A stretch of DNA of 64,000 bases from NCBI GenBank assembly GCA_026745465.1, contig JACYXH010000802.1, positions 5,968,012 to 6,032,011 of the forward strand. The letters are read 5' to 3'. The stretch comes from Lota lota. Taxonomy: Eukaryota; Chordata; Actinopteri; Gadiformes; Lotidae. The translations under genes were made by a program, and so were the position numbers. The notes beneath the pieces were generated by a model that saw only the letters and a list, made by a program, of their open reading frames with translations, was not told the origin of the DNA and searched no databases. Positions within the stretch are counted from its first letter, which is position 1. Each line of letters begins with the position of its first letter. Shown in pieces: positions 1-15,110 of the stretch.

Positions 1-315
1 CTTGTTGTATTGTATCATCATGAAATTAAGATTTCACGATCAAACATTTGTGTTGTTGATGATGAATTTGGGTAAGCACATGAAAGTATGACAGAACATT
101 TAGCATAATATTACAGATAATTTAAATATTATTAATAATAACTTAGTCTACCATATATTTCAATGTAATGATCCTCAGCTGAAATATTTTACATGGGGTT
201 AAACAGGATTTGAATTGATTTTGAATAAATATTGTGACATATTTTCCAATAATGATATAGTATATTTTGCTTTTTTAGATTATAATAATAGATTATTCCA
301 TATTGGCCAGCTCTA

Positions 316-337
316 GTGTGTGTGTGTGTGTGTGTCG

Positions 338-382
<45 letters not shown>

Positions 383-1194
383 TGTCTATGTGTTTCTCTG
401 AGGTCCTATAGGTGTATGTGTGCAGTGCCTAAACATCTCAAGTCGGCTGCTGACAACACCTCAATGAAATCTCTTGTTATTTTCTCTCTCTCTCTCCCTG
501 GCTTATCTCAACCGTTACTAGTGCTCGTTCACCCCAGACTATCTCTCTGTTTCTTGCCCTCCATTAGTGGAAGCACAGAGTGCACAGTGGGAGGCGGTGT
601 CTCTTTCCCCCTGACTGATCGCAAACACACGCACACAGACACAGATACACACGCAGATACACACACATAATCACCCAATCACAGACAGACAGAGAAACAC
701 ATTCACAATCACATACACGCACATGCACAAACACTAGCACACACGCACACACACACTCTCACATACAGGCACATGCTAGGTGGTGCACACACACACACAC
801 ATACACACACACACACACACACACAGTTGATGTAGCTGCTTCTGTGCCCAGAAACGCAGTGCAGACAGAGATCGGGCATATGTTTTGTTTGGCCAGCGGT
901 CCACTGGACCAGACTGCATTGACGGTGACGTGGTTACTATGGTGATGTGACATGAACGTAATGGGTGACATGGGTTTGGGGGGATGGGGGTGGGGTGGTC
1001 TACATCGTAACACGCGATAAGGAGCACAGTGGAACACGCATACGTCATAAGCGCATAAACGTCATCCTCATCATCATAGTCCTAAAAGCAGGAACATGTC
1101 CTGAAAGGAAGTGCAATATAAGACCGTTGCCACAGGGCTGAATGCAACCATCTTTTTAGTCTCACTCTCTCACTCTCTCTCTCTCACACACACA

Positions 1195-1270
<76 letters not shown>

Positions 1271-1439
1271 ACCTCACCTTTAAGTTCTCACTTATTCCCA
1301 GTCGGTTAAAAGATGTACGATTTATTTTCTTCTTTAAAGCATTATAGGCCAGCAGTTGTGCAACTAAGCACTTCATCAGTCAGACTGACCAGTTAAATCC
1401 TGTTTTTGCAGTGTGAAAAATGCAAGTTTAATCGATGAT

Positions 1440-1482
<43 letters not shown>

Positions 1483-1524
1483 TGGAGGATGTGCACACAC
1501 ACGTGTGTGTGTGTGTGTGTATGT
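316..1524. repeat. Cluster of (TG)n and (CA)n microsatellites
   Basis: (TG)n at 316-375, degenerate CA-rich DNA at 625-830, (CT)n then (CA)n at 1160-1266, and (GT)n at 1442-1480 and 1499-1520. The arrays are interrupted by single substitutions. No gene is seen between them. Confidence 0.9.
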
Positions 1525-1752
1525 TTGAGTGAGAAAGAGAATGGCTGTAAGCGAGATAAAGGGTAGAGTCTAAAATGGGTGGAAAGAGAGAAAGAGAGAG
1601 AGAGAGAGAGAGATAAGGTTACTAGGTGACTAAACGTGTGTACTACTTGGAGCCAGATTTCTCCTAGATCTCAGACAGTATGGTGTCAGCCTGCCAAGAT
1701 ATGAAGATATGCTGAACCTGCAAGATGGCCACCACAGAGATCTAGGCCAGCA

Positions 1753-1784
<32 letters not shown>

Positions 1785-2165
1785 GTGTCAGTGTGTTCTT
1801 TTTTGTGTGCATGTACTCCTGACCTGTACATATGGAATACTTTGGGAAAATGGGGAAATTCCATAACAACATGGGAATTGGAAAGACGGTAATTTAACCC
1901 TTTTTTCACTCATTCAGTTTGACCATCTTTCCATTGGTTGATGTACCCATCCCTCTCAATCAATCTGTCTCTCTTTCTATCACACACACCCACACAACCA
2001 GGATGTGCAGTAGAGTCATCAGTACCACTCGCTGTGTCCTATATCGGCCGGTGTCCTCTGTCTATAGGGCCCAGCCAACCCCATACCGTCACTTAATATG
2101 GCGGCCCATCTCTCCCTGGTTGTCATCCATAATTAGGTGCTTTATCTTTATTAGCCGCCCGTGCC

Positions 2166-2267
<102 letters not shown>

Positions 2268-2504
2268 TCCTCGGTGTAACTGCACACATGCCCAGGGTAA
2301 CTGTGTTTGTGTACCTATGGATCTGTGTGCAGCATGTATGAGCCATCACACGTCTAACCACAGTACCAATGCCTGTGTAAGTGTGCGTGCGTGTGCGTGT
2401 AGGTGAAGACAATTGTAGCTGGGAAACTAGTAATTGATTGATGGATTGATTCCCCTTTTTCATTCTCATTACCAATTTTGTGTTTGCTATTTTTTCAACC
2501 CTTG

Positions 2505-2690
2505 TATTTTTCCATTCATCCATTGGTCATGTGACCATCCATCCATTTGTCATTCATCCATCCATTCTAAGATTGTTGGTCAATCTATCCATCATCATAC
2601 ATCCATCATCCATTGATCCATTCAACCATCAATCTATCATCCATTGATTGATCCATCATCAGATGATCAACCATCTATCCATAATGTCTT
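2505..2690. repeat. Degenerate (ATCC)n tract
   Basis: Imperfect CCATCCAT-type tetranucleotide repeats with ATTGATC variants. Similar degenerate tracts occur at 10410-10560, 10672-10702 and 48700-48825. Confidence 0.8.
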
Positions 2691-3510
2691 GCTTTCTTTC
2701 ATGTTCCCTTCTTTCCATCGTTCTTTGTGGTTTCTCGTCTCAAGCGTCAGAACAACTCCCCCCCCGCGATTAATAACTCAGGGTGACGGCAGACTGTGGA
2801 TCAGCAGGGATCAGTGTGCTGTAAACTAGCAGCTGTCCACACACACACACACACACACACAAAATCACACACCTGCGCAAATACGCTCTCTCCCCCTTCT
2901 CTCTCTCCCTCCTGCCGCCTCCTTTAACAGCAACAGACACATGCACATCAGCAGGAGTCAAGCATTTTCCCATCGATTTGTCAATATGGCGAGGAGATGT
3001 ATGACGTGGGAGGATTGTGTACTTGATGATCGTGCTTGGTCAATTCCATACTGTACAAATTCACATGTGATGGAAAGATCTATGTATGCAAAGCCCTTTG
3101 TTTACAGTGTGTGAATGGCGTTTTAATGAAAGCTATCGTCATGGCTGTGTAAAAGCATTATGTGGACAGCCCCCCTGCTGTGACCGAGGTCTCTTTCAAC
3201 TTCAAGGATTCACATTGATGTTCATTCATTCTCAAGTCAGTGAATGAGTGAGTGAGCGAGCGAGTGAGTCAGAGGGTGAGTAACTCCATTGACTCAATCA
3301 GGCCTGGAGACTCAATAAGGCAAGACAGACTTTTTCCAATGAAAGGAAATCTAACATTGAGAATTGAACATCCGAATGCTGCAGGGCTAATACACGATGA
3401 GTATATATGGGGTGTGTATGTGATAGACAAACAGACGGAGAGAAAGAGTGTGTTTGTTGAAATTAAGCTGGATAGGAGATAGCTGTTGAATGTTTCAGAA
3501 CAAGCATCTC

Positions 3511-3636
<126 letters not shown>

Positions 3637-4732
3637 ATTAGTCCAAATCACCTCTGCAGTGTTCAGATGACGAGAGACTACACGGTTATGTAATCGGCCT
3701 GGATTGTCCAAGTTGCCTAAAAGCGGATAGACACAACATCTATTCCCAAATGGCAGAATATTATGTGCGTGTATTATGTGTGTGTTATCGCCAGTGTATC
3801 ACTAGTGTGAAAAACGCTTAACTAACATTGACCTCAGTATGAGCTAAGTAAGGGCATTTGCTTGTTGATAAACAACCTGGATGATTTGATCTTGACTTGG
3901 CAAAATGAATGGCTACCACAAAGTGCTACAAATGACCCTAAAGCAACACAATGTGCCTCCCTGACACTGTAAAGCTACACAAATAAATACTGCAGTGTCT
4001 GTGTAATGTACCGCTATGCAAAGTATATGCATACTAATCATGCAAATCACATACAGGCTCAGACAAGAGAGGGGTGAAATAGAACACAGCAATAATATGG
4101 CTTTCAAAGTTAAAAGCTGATATTTAGCCCGCCAAATCCTGCAAACATACAATTAAAATTTTCCTGTTTGTGTTGCTGTAAACTAGAACCTTGTTTGCAC
4201 AATAATTCATGTGTAAAGTCAAATTGATTAATCACAGGCTTACATGCGATTACAATTGGGAGTTGGAAATTGTTAATCACTGTAATACATTTCTCACAAT
4301 GCTAAATGGTTTCCATGGTTAATTTGTTAACGACATGACACAATGCTACACTGAACACCCTTGCTTTGTTTGGAGAGAGAATAAGGGGGTAGGGGATTAT
4401 TCAAGCTTGAATAGGTATTTGAACCCACGTGCAAACCCCAAGATGGCCGCTCCTGAATGCATTATGTTTGATACTGCAGGAAGTGTTTTGAGCAGGAAAC
4501 ATCGTCGCTTGAGCCACACAAGGTGAACAGGCTGTTGTTCTTGGCACAATACCTTGGCAAGCAACATGAGCTCTTAGCCAAAAGTGCACGTCCACATGTT
4601 GGTCTTGGAGCCCCAACCTCTGTTCATTTGGGGCTGATATTCATGTTGTGTTTGCAAAATACAACATTGTTCTTTTTTCCCTCCACTGCTTGCAATGCCA
4701 AGTCATGTTTAATCTGTGTGATTTACCTTTTT

Positions 4733-4939
4733 GGATAACACTTCACCTGGATAGTCCAAGGTTGAGTATGAATTTAGTATCAGTTGAGTATCAGTTATCA
4801 ACATTATGTCAGTTAAGCGTAAATCGACATTCACTTGACATGTCAACATGTAAGTTGGCACTCAATAAGGTTATAAAGAGCATATCCACGCTTTAAATAC
4901 TGATTGATACTCCACTGTGGACTATCCAAAGTTTTACAC
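4733..4939. mobile_element. Small inverted-repeat element (family B)
   Basis: The left end has ACTTCACCTGGATAGTCCA at 4740-4758 and the right end TGGACTATCCAAAGTTTTA at 4918-4936; the inner GGATAGTCCA arms match exactly. The interior is AT-rich with several GAGTATCAGTTATCA-like phrases and no coding capacity. Its size (about 207 bp) and structure fit a MITE. It resembles a fish interspersed repeat I recall, but I cannot name it. Confidence 0.55.
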
Positions 4940-7701
4940 AGATTGGACCTGAAGAAGCACATCAAGGTTGTGCTAGAGGTTTTATGTTTATATATCTGTA
5001 ATAACGGCTGGGATTTTTGTAGGGCCTCTGTGGCATAACATTGTTGTTTTCGCAGCCTATGATAGCAAGTAAGAAGTTTATTTGACAGAAAATTGGGCTG
5101 TGATGTCATTTATGGCTATAGCTGTATTCTTGATTCCCAAAAAGCATATGAATAAAGAATGGTCATGACAAATACTGGCAACAATGGGACAGAGTCAACA
5201 TTTATACCACACTATGCTACTAAGTTAAGTGTTTGTATGAAGCCCATTTCATCACAATCTTGAGACCTATGCATTAACCAAGTGGACCCGAAGAACAACT
5301 TACTGATGGTTATTGCAATTATCAGGTGACAGATTAATTTGTTCCTTTTATCAGGTCAAGAGCTAAACATTCTGTCCATGTTCATAACATGTATACCTGT
5401 TCTGTATGGTGATAAGGTTATCTGACTATTTTACATGTTGTTGGGGAATGGGTGAATGTAAATCAACTGGTTTGCAGACACGTCTTACCAGACCTCAGAG
5501 AAACACAGTTGGAGGTATGCCCAAAATTTCAGCGGCTGATGTCAACGCTAGAACAGTAGTTTTTAGACAAAAGCCTGAACAAAAATCTGCGACAAAGCGG
5601 CAGTGTATATTTTTGCCTTTGTCCTTGCAACCAAACTCCAGGCTCTGAATTAAAAAAATAGATACAAGTTTAAGGTTAGAAGATTGCTGTATGCTTTCTG
5701 TGCCTGTTTCTACTAAACAGCCACACCACTATGCCAGTCATTATGTACAGACTTATTTTAAAACAGTGCCTAAATCACTACAGTTGTTGGCCATAGTCAA
5801 ACAATTCTTGTTTGGATATATTATAAAGCAAATTACCGGTACTTAGACACACATAGACAGAGACACACAGACGGACACACATACACGCCATTTTTAAACA
5901 GTGAATAAAGATCATTCTGTGTATAAATTGGCAGTTCCACTAATTATCTCTCTGAGGAAGATGGATATCTGGGGCGTGTTCGTCTTCACAAATTAAATAA
6001 TATTTGCTATTGTAATAATGAGTGCTTCTCTCTAACTCTGTGAGCACACACACACGCAAACACACTTACACGCAAACACACACTCACACACAAAATCCAC
6101 AGGTGCTCGTGCACGTGACTCGATCGGAGCGGCAAATCCGACGGTTTGAAAGATCCGATCTGCGTAATTAAAAGCTTTAGCGGGTTTCCTTTGTGCTGCC
6201 GGGAGGTGCAGCGAAAGTGTTGCTATTGTTCCTGCAGAACAAAAGAGGTTCTATAAGGGCCAATCACTGCAGGGTCCTGCACTCATACTGCCACTCACCC
6301 ACTCCACCGGGCCCCACACAAGACACCGTCGGCTCTCTTGGTGCACGGACGAAACTACAAATCAAATAGCTGGGAAATATGATGGTGGGCGATACAACGT
6401 CAAACACATACAATTGAATGTTATTTAGAGCTAAGTCTGTATGTCTAGCAAGGACATTAACACTTAACAAAAAAGTGTTAACGCGAACTCGACAATAGAT
6501 TCCGTCCGTCGACCGTTAATATGATTCCAATCATTTGCGAAATTGACGAAATTAAATTTGCGCTAAAATGGGCGCTATACTTACATATTTTTCACAGCTT
6601 AATAATATCACTCCCCTGAATGCCCACAAGTTACACTTTGCTAGTCATGTTGTCTCTCTGTGGCAGTAAACACTCCATCTGGTGATGTGTCCACTTGTTG
6701 ACCCTAATGCCCTACTCAACCACTGGCGTGTGTAGGCACAGAGCTGTAGGGCAGACCGTTTTCTGGTGACTGAAACTAACTCACAGACGTCTTTGTGCTC
6801 CTTTGGCCAGGTGCTGCGACCCAGCATGCACCATTCCATTTGGAGGACATCAACCACATATTACATAGAACCTCCAGGATGGCGATACGCATCTCTGAAG
6901 AACAATACGCAAGCTCTGTTACTGAATGGTTCAGCATAGTGTCTGATGGTGTCGCTTGACAAACTATGTCACCAACCTGAAACCGTTATCGCATAACCTG
7001 TGTGTTTGCTGATGTCACCTGTGTGTTTGTTTAGGCACTTGGTGGTTTATTAGATAAACTAACAGTGAAGTGGAGCCATGTGAGACTTTGGGGAACTGCT
7101 GAAATGAGGCAAGGGACTATTCAGTAAAGCATAGAGATCGAGAGGACTGCACAGGGCCACTGAGAGGTATAGTAAGGATCTCTGCCAAGCTCATAAATCA
7201 AACAGCTAGTTAGGACCTTTGTAGGGTCTCTCTCTCCCCCTATCTCCCTCCTTCCCACCCTCCCTCCCCCCTTTTCCCCTGTCAGACAGTATAGGCCTAC
7301 AGGTATAGCCTAAATATAGTATATAGGAACCTATACCTACCTATACAATTGACTCTTCTTTATTGTGATTTAAAGATATACATTTGGAGTTACAATGACT
7401 GACACTGACACTTTACTTCAATGAATACAGCATCAAAATGAATGTGAGGACATTTTACATCATTTTAATGCTCAAGTGGGACCAAGGGTTTCCGAAAGAT
7501 AATACACGTTGGTACAACATAGACGGGTACATAAGTGATGAGCACAGGAACAAGTCAAGGTGAGGAATGGAAAGGCAGAGCCGATCATGGGGAAATGAAT
7601 ATGGACCAGTGTTACACAGAACAGAAGGGGGCAGAGAGTGTGTTACTTCTTCTGAAGGATGAAGATCCCTCTTGCCCCTCTCTCTCTCGCTCCACCTCTT
7701 T

Positions 7702-7717
7702 GTGTGTGTGTGTGTGT

Positions 7718-7760
<43 letters not shown>
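7702..7760. repeat. (TG)n microsatellite
   Basis: TG repeat with one TACG interruption, between a CT-rich lead and a CTCTCC tail. Confidence 0.95.
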
Positions 7761-7762
<2 letters not shown>

Positions 7763-7901
7763 TCTCCCTCTTCAGTGTTCATTATTCTCTAGGAGCTCAG
7801 TGAACCTCCCAGAATACACACGACGGCGGAGGAGACTAAAAGGAGCGCTGGGCCCAGTGATGAATTAGCCTTGGTGTATTTAGGGAGCAGGAGAGCGTCA
7901 C

Positions 7902-8440
<539 letters not shown>

Positions 8441-8556
8441 TAATGGTTTGTAATGTTTAATCACAGATAGATCTAATACAGTACATGGCCCACAGACAAA
8501 CTCACTGACCCTGGCTCACACTTGCTCATCCATCAACACCGAGCTCTGTGTAACAT

Positions 8557-8558
<2 letters not shown>

Positions 8559-8645
<87 letters not shown>

Positions 8646-8661
8646 ACGCACACACACACAT
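8559..8661. repeat. (TG)n followed by inverted (CA)n
   Basis: About 80 bp of TG, then TTTGCACG, then CACACACACAC. The two arms are complementary and could fold as a hairpin. Confidence 0.95.
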
Positions 8662-11126
8662 GTCCATGTTTCTCCAGATTAAATGATAATGAACATGTGA
8701 GGAATAGCAGATACGACCAGAAATAAAACAGAGATAAAAGTGGCTAACAGAATTGTAAGCACAGACCTGGTTTTGCCTGTCATCTGAATGTCCGCATTTC
8801 TAGAGATTGAATTGTATAGACTCTAAAAGGTGTCCTTTTATATCCTCAATCTATCGTCTGTTCCACCGGCGGTCCTATGGACCCATGCTACCAAAATGTA
8901 CACAATGGAAAGATGTACTGTAGCTTGGTTTAGTCTTAATTCGGTCATACATATTGATCATACATTTGTGTGTAGCTTAAAAAGTGCTGCCAGTTCACGA
9001 CCAATCATTTTGCAGATGTGTTATGAATAGGCTATGCGCTGGCTGTGATTGGGTGTTCTATGATAATGAGACACAACAGTGTCCAATCAGGGTCTGCTTC
9101 AGCTTGAAATATAAATCAGACAAAGTCACCAGGAACCTTTTCAATTCAACTGACCATTATATATCTTGGTGTGTGTTCCGTCCAAAACAGGATTTTGGTA
9201 AGAATTCCACCAAATGTCACTGGGATTTAAGTAGGAACACTGGACCACTGGCTTCTTAGGCATGCATTAATGGGAATGGTTTACACCCCCACACAACACA
9301 TGACATAATTGTATACTACGAAGCCTTCAATAAAGTTGTCAAACATTAATCCCATGGTGCATAATAACTATCTTTAGTCTAATTTGCAACCCAGGCCCTC
9401 CTCCACAGTAGCATTTTCCCTAAGGAGCAGCACAGCCATACAGCTCCGCACTCTGGCTGCATTTACTTCTCAATCATCCTGTCTCTAACCTTTAGGGATA
9501 AGTTTGTTCCATTACTTTGTGTCACAAACAACGGAGGACATTAACAGGACATTTACGGAGAAATCTGAGATCATTGGCCTAATTTATACCAATTTATATA
9601 AAATCCTTACCATAACAAAACTATCTCCAACCTAATACCTTCAGTTCACATTTTCTAACAAATATTCTAACTAATCGGAAATTAACCATCTCTAAGCGGG
9701 TAACAAAATCTAAATATAGTATCTTGGAAATACATTCACACCTTAGACTTCATATAATCCCCTCATCAGACCACTGACTGACCATAACACATATTATTTT
9801 AAACAAGACCAGTATTTGGTTTGTAGATGACAAACCTTGGCAACATCCTTGCTTAGTTTAATTCCATACTCTCCTCCAGTCAATCAGTTGCCATTAACTG
9901 GACAGCCCTCTTGATGATCTTCAGAACATAAAGGATTTTTGTATTAGTTTATCCTTCCACTCTACATGTGAGCCGACAATTACATTTCATGGAGGATTGA
10001 TGTCAACACATAAACACATAAAAACACATAAAGCTAGGAGCAATTTCTCGCAAATCAAAGCACTACTCTCTTTGTGTGTGATACGTTTTCTTTGTGTCTG
10101 CTTTACCCATGTGCATGTGTGTGTGTGTCAGAGGGCCCCCCTGCAGTTCTAATGGCTGGTATGTTACTACCAAAACGTGAAAGTGTTGGCAGAATGAGGA
10201 CTTTGAGTGACTGCAGCAGTCAGCTCATTGTGTCAGTCAACCAATAGGGCCACAGCAGCAGCACCCTCAGAGAAGATACAATTCACCAGCACTAGGACAG
10301 ATGTTGTTGCCTTTACTTCTACATTCAGGCTTAAGGGTAGGGTTGTTCTGCAGCAACGCTTATTTTGATGGTTAGGTGCATGGAAATCCCCCTTCGGTGG
10401 GAGTTCACTAACTCCAACCAATGAATCAACCAATGAATCAACAAACCATTCAACAAACTGATCAACCAACCGATCTACAAATCAGAGATGATCAATTGAT
10501 CAATCAATCCATCAATATATCCATCTATCAACCCATCTATCCATCCATCAATCCATCTCTACTATCACACACACACACACACACACACATCACACCACAC
10601 CACAATATCCCAAAGCAGCAACACACCATAACACACCGCAAAACATAACACCACAAACAGCATCATACCACAATCCATCTATCCATCCATCAATCCATCT
10701 CTACTCTCACACACACCAACCCCCACCCCCACACACATACACCCCCCCCCCCCCCCACACACACACACACACACCACTCTGTGCCCCCACATCTTTCCAA
10801 TCAATTCCATTCAACGCAAGACTAAATGGTAAGAGATATACACCGAGACAGAAATGAGGCCAACACAGATTTCCCAGGGATGTAAAGCCTGTAGTTATGA
10901 CAATCCCCATTAGAGTACGGAACGCAACAGTAGAAAACACACAGAGCCATATATCAAACTCCCAGCCGGCTGTCACGCGGCCTGCGAGCAGTCAAGTAAA
11001 TAGACACAGAAAAGGCTCCCATAATGAGGTGCTCCTGGACGCCACTGTGCACAAGAGAGAGTACACACCTGAGAGAGGAACAAGAGAGAATAGGATCTAC
11101 TGCACACATACACACACATGCATGCA

Positions 11127-11161
<35 letters not shown>

Positions 11162-11635
11162 CCTTGCTGAAGTCTCAAAGCATCAAAATGAAAAGCACAA
11201 GAGCCCACCATTTGAAAATTAAGTTTGAAATGCAATGTACAAGGTGAGCATGTGTGTGCATGCTTGGCTGTCTATATACATTTGCCATGCATGTATACTG
11301 AATGCGTTTTAGAGGAAGTGTGATGGCCTGGAAGATAATCCATATGTGTGAATGCATAGACAACTACAGCCACTTAAATACTAACGTAATGAAAGCTCAA
11401 ACGCAGAGCAGTCACAGGTGAACATAACCTGCCTACACATCCACGCTCAAGAACACAGACTCACACAAACACACAAAGCCCATGAGCTCAGTCGTCAAAT
11501 GTAAAAGTCGTCCAACAATGACCAGTGCAGATGTCAGTATTTTGTGTCCTCAGCAGGAATGTGTGTATTTGGCAATATTTGGCCAAAGGAAATACACATA
11601 AAACACTGAAGCAAGGAGATGAGGAGGGCACTGGA

Positions 11636-11735
<100 letters not shown>

Positions 11736-11834
11736 TTGAGTGTTTGCAGAAGGGGGTGTAACAGGCTAAAATAATGATGTGTGGGGGTCCTGGGGAGACC
11801 AACATGGAGAGCTGGTAGAGAAAAAGGAAGATAT

Positions 11835-11841
<7 letters not shown>

Positions 11842-11933
<92 letters not shown>

Positions 11934-11968
11934 GAGACAGAGACAGAGACAGAGACAGAGACAGAGAC

Positions 11969-12054
<86 letters not shown>
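11842..12054. repeat. (GA)n array with internal (GACAGA)n block
   Basis: (GA)n at 11842-11925, then GACAGA hexamers at about 11925-11980, then (GA)n again to 12054. The polypurine character continues more loosely to about 12275. Confidence 0.96.
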
Positions 12055-12057
<3 letters not shown>

Positions 12058-12651
12058 GGAGGAAATGAGGATGAAGATGAGAGCGGAAAAGAGTGACAGC
12101 TAGACAGGGGAGGTGGTGGTGTGGAGGGGCAAAAAAGAGCGAGAGATCAAATAAAAGCAGAGAGAGAGAAACAGAGAGAGAGACAAACAGACACAGATAG
12201 TAATGAGCAAGAGGCATATGGTGAAGAATGGGGCGCACGGGGAGATGGTGAGATACGATCAGAGAGACAGAGAGAGAGAGAATGGTTGTTTTTTAGTGGT
12301 GACCCAGATGCAGCTGAATTAGATGCAGCCTGTGTATGTGTGTGCTTGAGTGTGTGTGTTTGAAAAAGTGTGTACTTGAATGTGTGTGTGTTTGTGTGTG
12401 TGTGTGTTTGTATTGCGAATAACAAAACAAAACATGTTTTTGTGGATGAAGTAAAGAGCCAACAGTCCCTGCAGAGGGGTACAGAGCAACAGAGCGAGAG
12501 ACTAAGAGATGCTATAAAAGAGAAAGAGAGAGAGAAAGAGAAAGAGAAAAAGAAAGAGAGAGAGAGAGAGAGATTGGAAAATAGGAGAACACAGGTGTTG
12601 CATCCAGGACGATTTCTATGACAACATCAGGATTACATTCAAAGTACCCCC

Positions 12652-12777
<126 letters not shown>

Positions 12778-13224
12778 TGCATTCAAAGTAAATTTCAAGT
12801 TTGATTTTATATGTCCAACGGTAGCCTATATTTTACATAGGGAAAGGAATTTAATTAAACAACACTGGCTCAGGCAAGCAGACACTTTTGCTTTTTCAAC
12901 TGACAGAAATATCTGATCATTTGATTTCATTGAACGCCAGCAGTTCAACTGAGTGCATCACTTCTGAATTGAAACTGTGAGTGCGTGCCGATCATTATTC
13001 GTCTGAAATTCACCTCTCCGTTTTCTAACCACCTCCTCCCTCTCCTTTACCCTCTGTGTTTCCTCCTGGATGTCCTTGTTTGCTCTCCTGTCTCCTCCTG
13101 GCAACGCCAGCCTCACATCACTGCCGCTATTTCCCTCCCTTTTTCCTTCCCTTTTTTTAAATTATTTTCTGTCTATTTTGGTCCTGACGCGCTGCGCTTT
13201 AGGCAGAGTGCTCCGTCTCTGTGA

Positions 13225-13560
13225 CTAAACTCCTGCTCCTCCCTCAGCCCCCCTGCTCCTTCTCCTCACTTCCTCTCCTCCAACCTCTTTCTCCTGTCCT
13301 CCTCCTATCCTCTCTTCCCCCTCTCTTCTCTTCTCCGCCTCCACCTCCCTCTCCTGTCCCCCCCCCCTGCACCTTCCTTCCCCTCTCCGCCTCCTTCTCT
13401 TACTCCTCTTCTCTACCTCGTATCAGCCTCCTCCTATCCTCTTCCTTCTACTCTCCTACTCAACTTCTCTACCTCTTCCTCTCCACCTCCCTCTCCTCTC
13501 TTCCTCCTCTCCACCTCCACCTCCATCTCCCACCTCATTTTCTTGTCCTTCCTTTACACT
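13225..13560. repeat. Polypyrimidine tract
   Basis: About 335 bp made almost only of C and T on the plus strand, rich in CTCCT and CCTCT, with a looser pyrimidine-rich lead from 13015. No splice junction or protein was recognised in it. Confidence 0.85.
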
Positions 13561-14130
13561 ACTCTGATCTCGTTAACTATGCTGTCCTCATCGCATGCGG
13601 AGTGGCGACACACACCAAACGCACACACCAAACACACACGCCGTGCACAAACGACACGCACACACAGCCCAACGTTGCCTCCACTTACGTAATCAGATCA
13701 TCTGGAGACTAATATTGTATAACAGAGATATTCCCAGGACACATTAATGGCCTCTTTTCTTGGCTGTTTTTATACCATAACCACACAGACACACACACAT
13801 ACACACACACACACAGTTGATGTTTGCTCACAGATAGATGATAAAGGAACTTTGCTTGAGTAGCAGGCCTCAGTGACATGCTACATACTTTCCGATAATA
13901 GCAACTGCAGAATGTGTTTTACTTTGATGGGTAATCCTTCCTCCTATACCCACTCCCCCCTACCTAGCAGGGAGAGGGATTTTGTCCTGTGGGGCACACT
14001 CTTGCATTTGCTTGGCCTTTGTTGTGGGGTGGGGGGTGGGGGGGTTGGGGTGGTTGAAGATGGGTGGAATAGTAAAAGAAGGACAGCTGGAGGGCAAGGG
14101 CAGATGAGGTAGACGTTGGACACGGGAATG

Positions 14131-14360
<230 letters not shown>

Positions 14361-14814
14361 GTGTGTGTTTATGCATGTATGGCATGCCTGTGTGGTTGTG
14401 TGCTTGAAAACAGAGCATCTTGAGAGCTTTAGTGTCTTCATGGCTAATCGGCACAGTCCATAGTCAGAGGGTGCTGAGAGAAAGATAGAAGATACTGTAT
14501 GTTTTTCCCATTTGGCTACGTGTCCCAAATTGTCCCAGTTTCTGTCTCTCAAATACATGTCATTGATAAGCCAATGAACAAAGGAACGAAGTCACATGGG
14601 CAAGATATGTCCAACTTCAATCAAGATGACCTTTCTTTCTGATCCTGCAACCACAAAATATATTCTGTGTTCCTTCAGAACACAACAAATAATTCAAAAG
14701 AAAATTAGGAGATAATAACTTTAAGACAAATAACTTTGAGTTGTTTGAGCCAAAAGCAATGTTACATGAATATGATTATAAACCTTAACATAAGAACCTG
14801 GAAGGAATGCAACT

Positions 14815-15110
14815 GGTATAGCATTTGCGGTTGCAACTGGTGTAGCGATTGCAACTGGTGTAGGGGTTGCAAGTGGTGTAGGGGTTGCAAGTGGTGTAGT
14901 GGTTGCAACTGGTGTAGGGGTTGCAAGTGGTGTAGCGGTTGCAACTGGTGTAGGGGTTGCAAGTGGTGTAGCGGTTGCAACTGGTGTAGGGGTTGCAAGT
15001 GGTGTAGCGGTTGCAACTGGAGTAGCCGTAGCAACTGGTGTGGCGGTTGCCACTGGTGTAGCAGTTGCCGCTGGTGTAGCAGTTGCCGCTGGTGTAGCGG
15101 TTGCCACTGA
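14815..15110. repeat. 18-bp minisatellite
   Basis: About sixteen tandem units of the type GGTTGCAACTGGTGTAGC, many alternating with GGTTGCAAGTGGTGTAGG to make a 36-bp double unit. The right end drifts to GCAGTTGCCGCTGGTGTA. Because 18 is a multiple of three, frames stay open on both strands; the minus frame reads Ala-Thr-Pro-Val-type repeats. No splice sites, no flanking domain and no homologue argue for coding, so I treat it as a minisatellite. Confidence 0.9.

Noticed and set aside
8984-9259. 91-codon plus-strand frame with several cysteines
   Set aside because: No signal peptide, no family pattern and no splice sites; the codons look random.
13221-13712. 163-codon Pro/Ser/Leu-rich plus-strand frame
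   Set aside because: It follows the polypyrimidine tract; no start context, splice sites or family resemblance.
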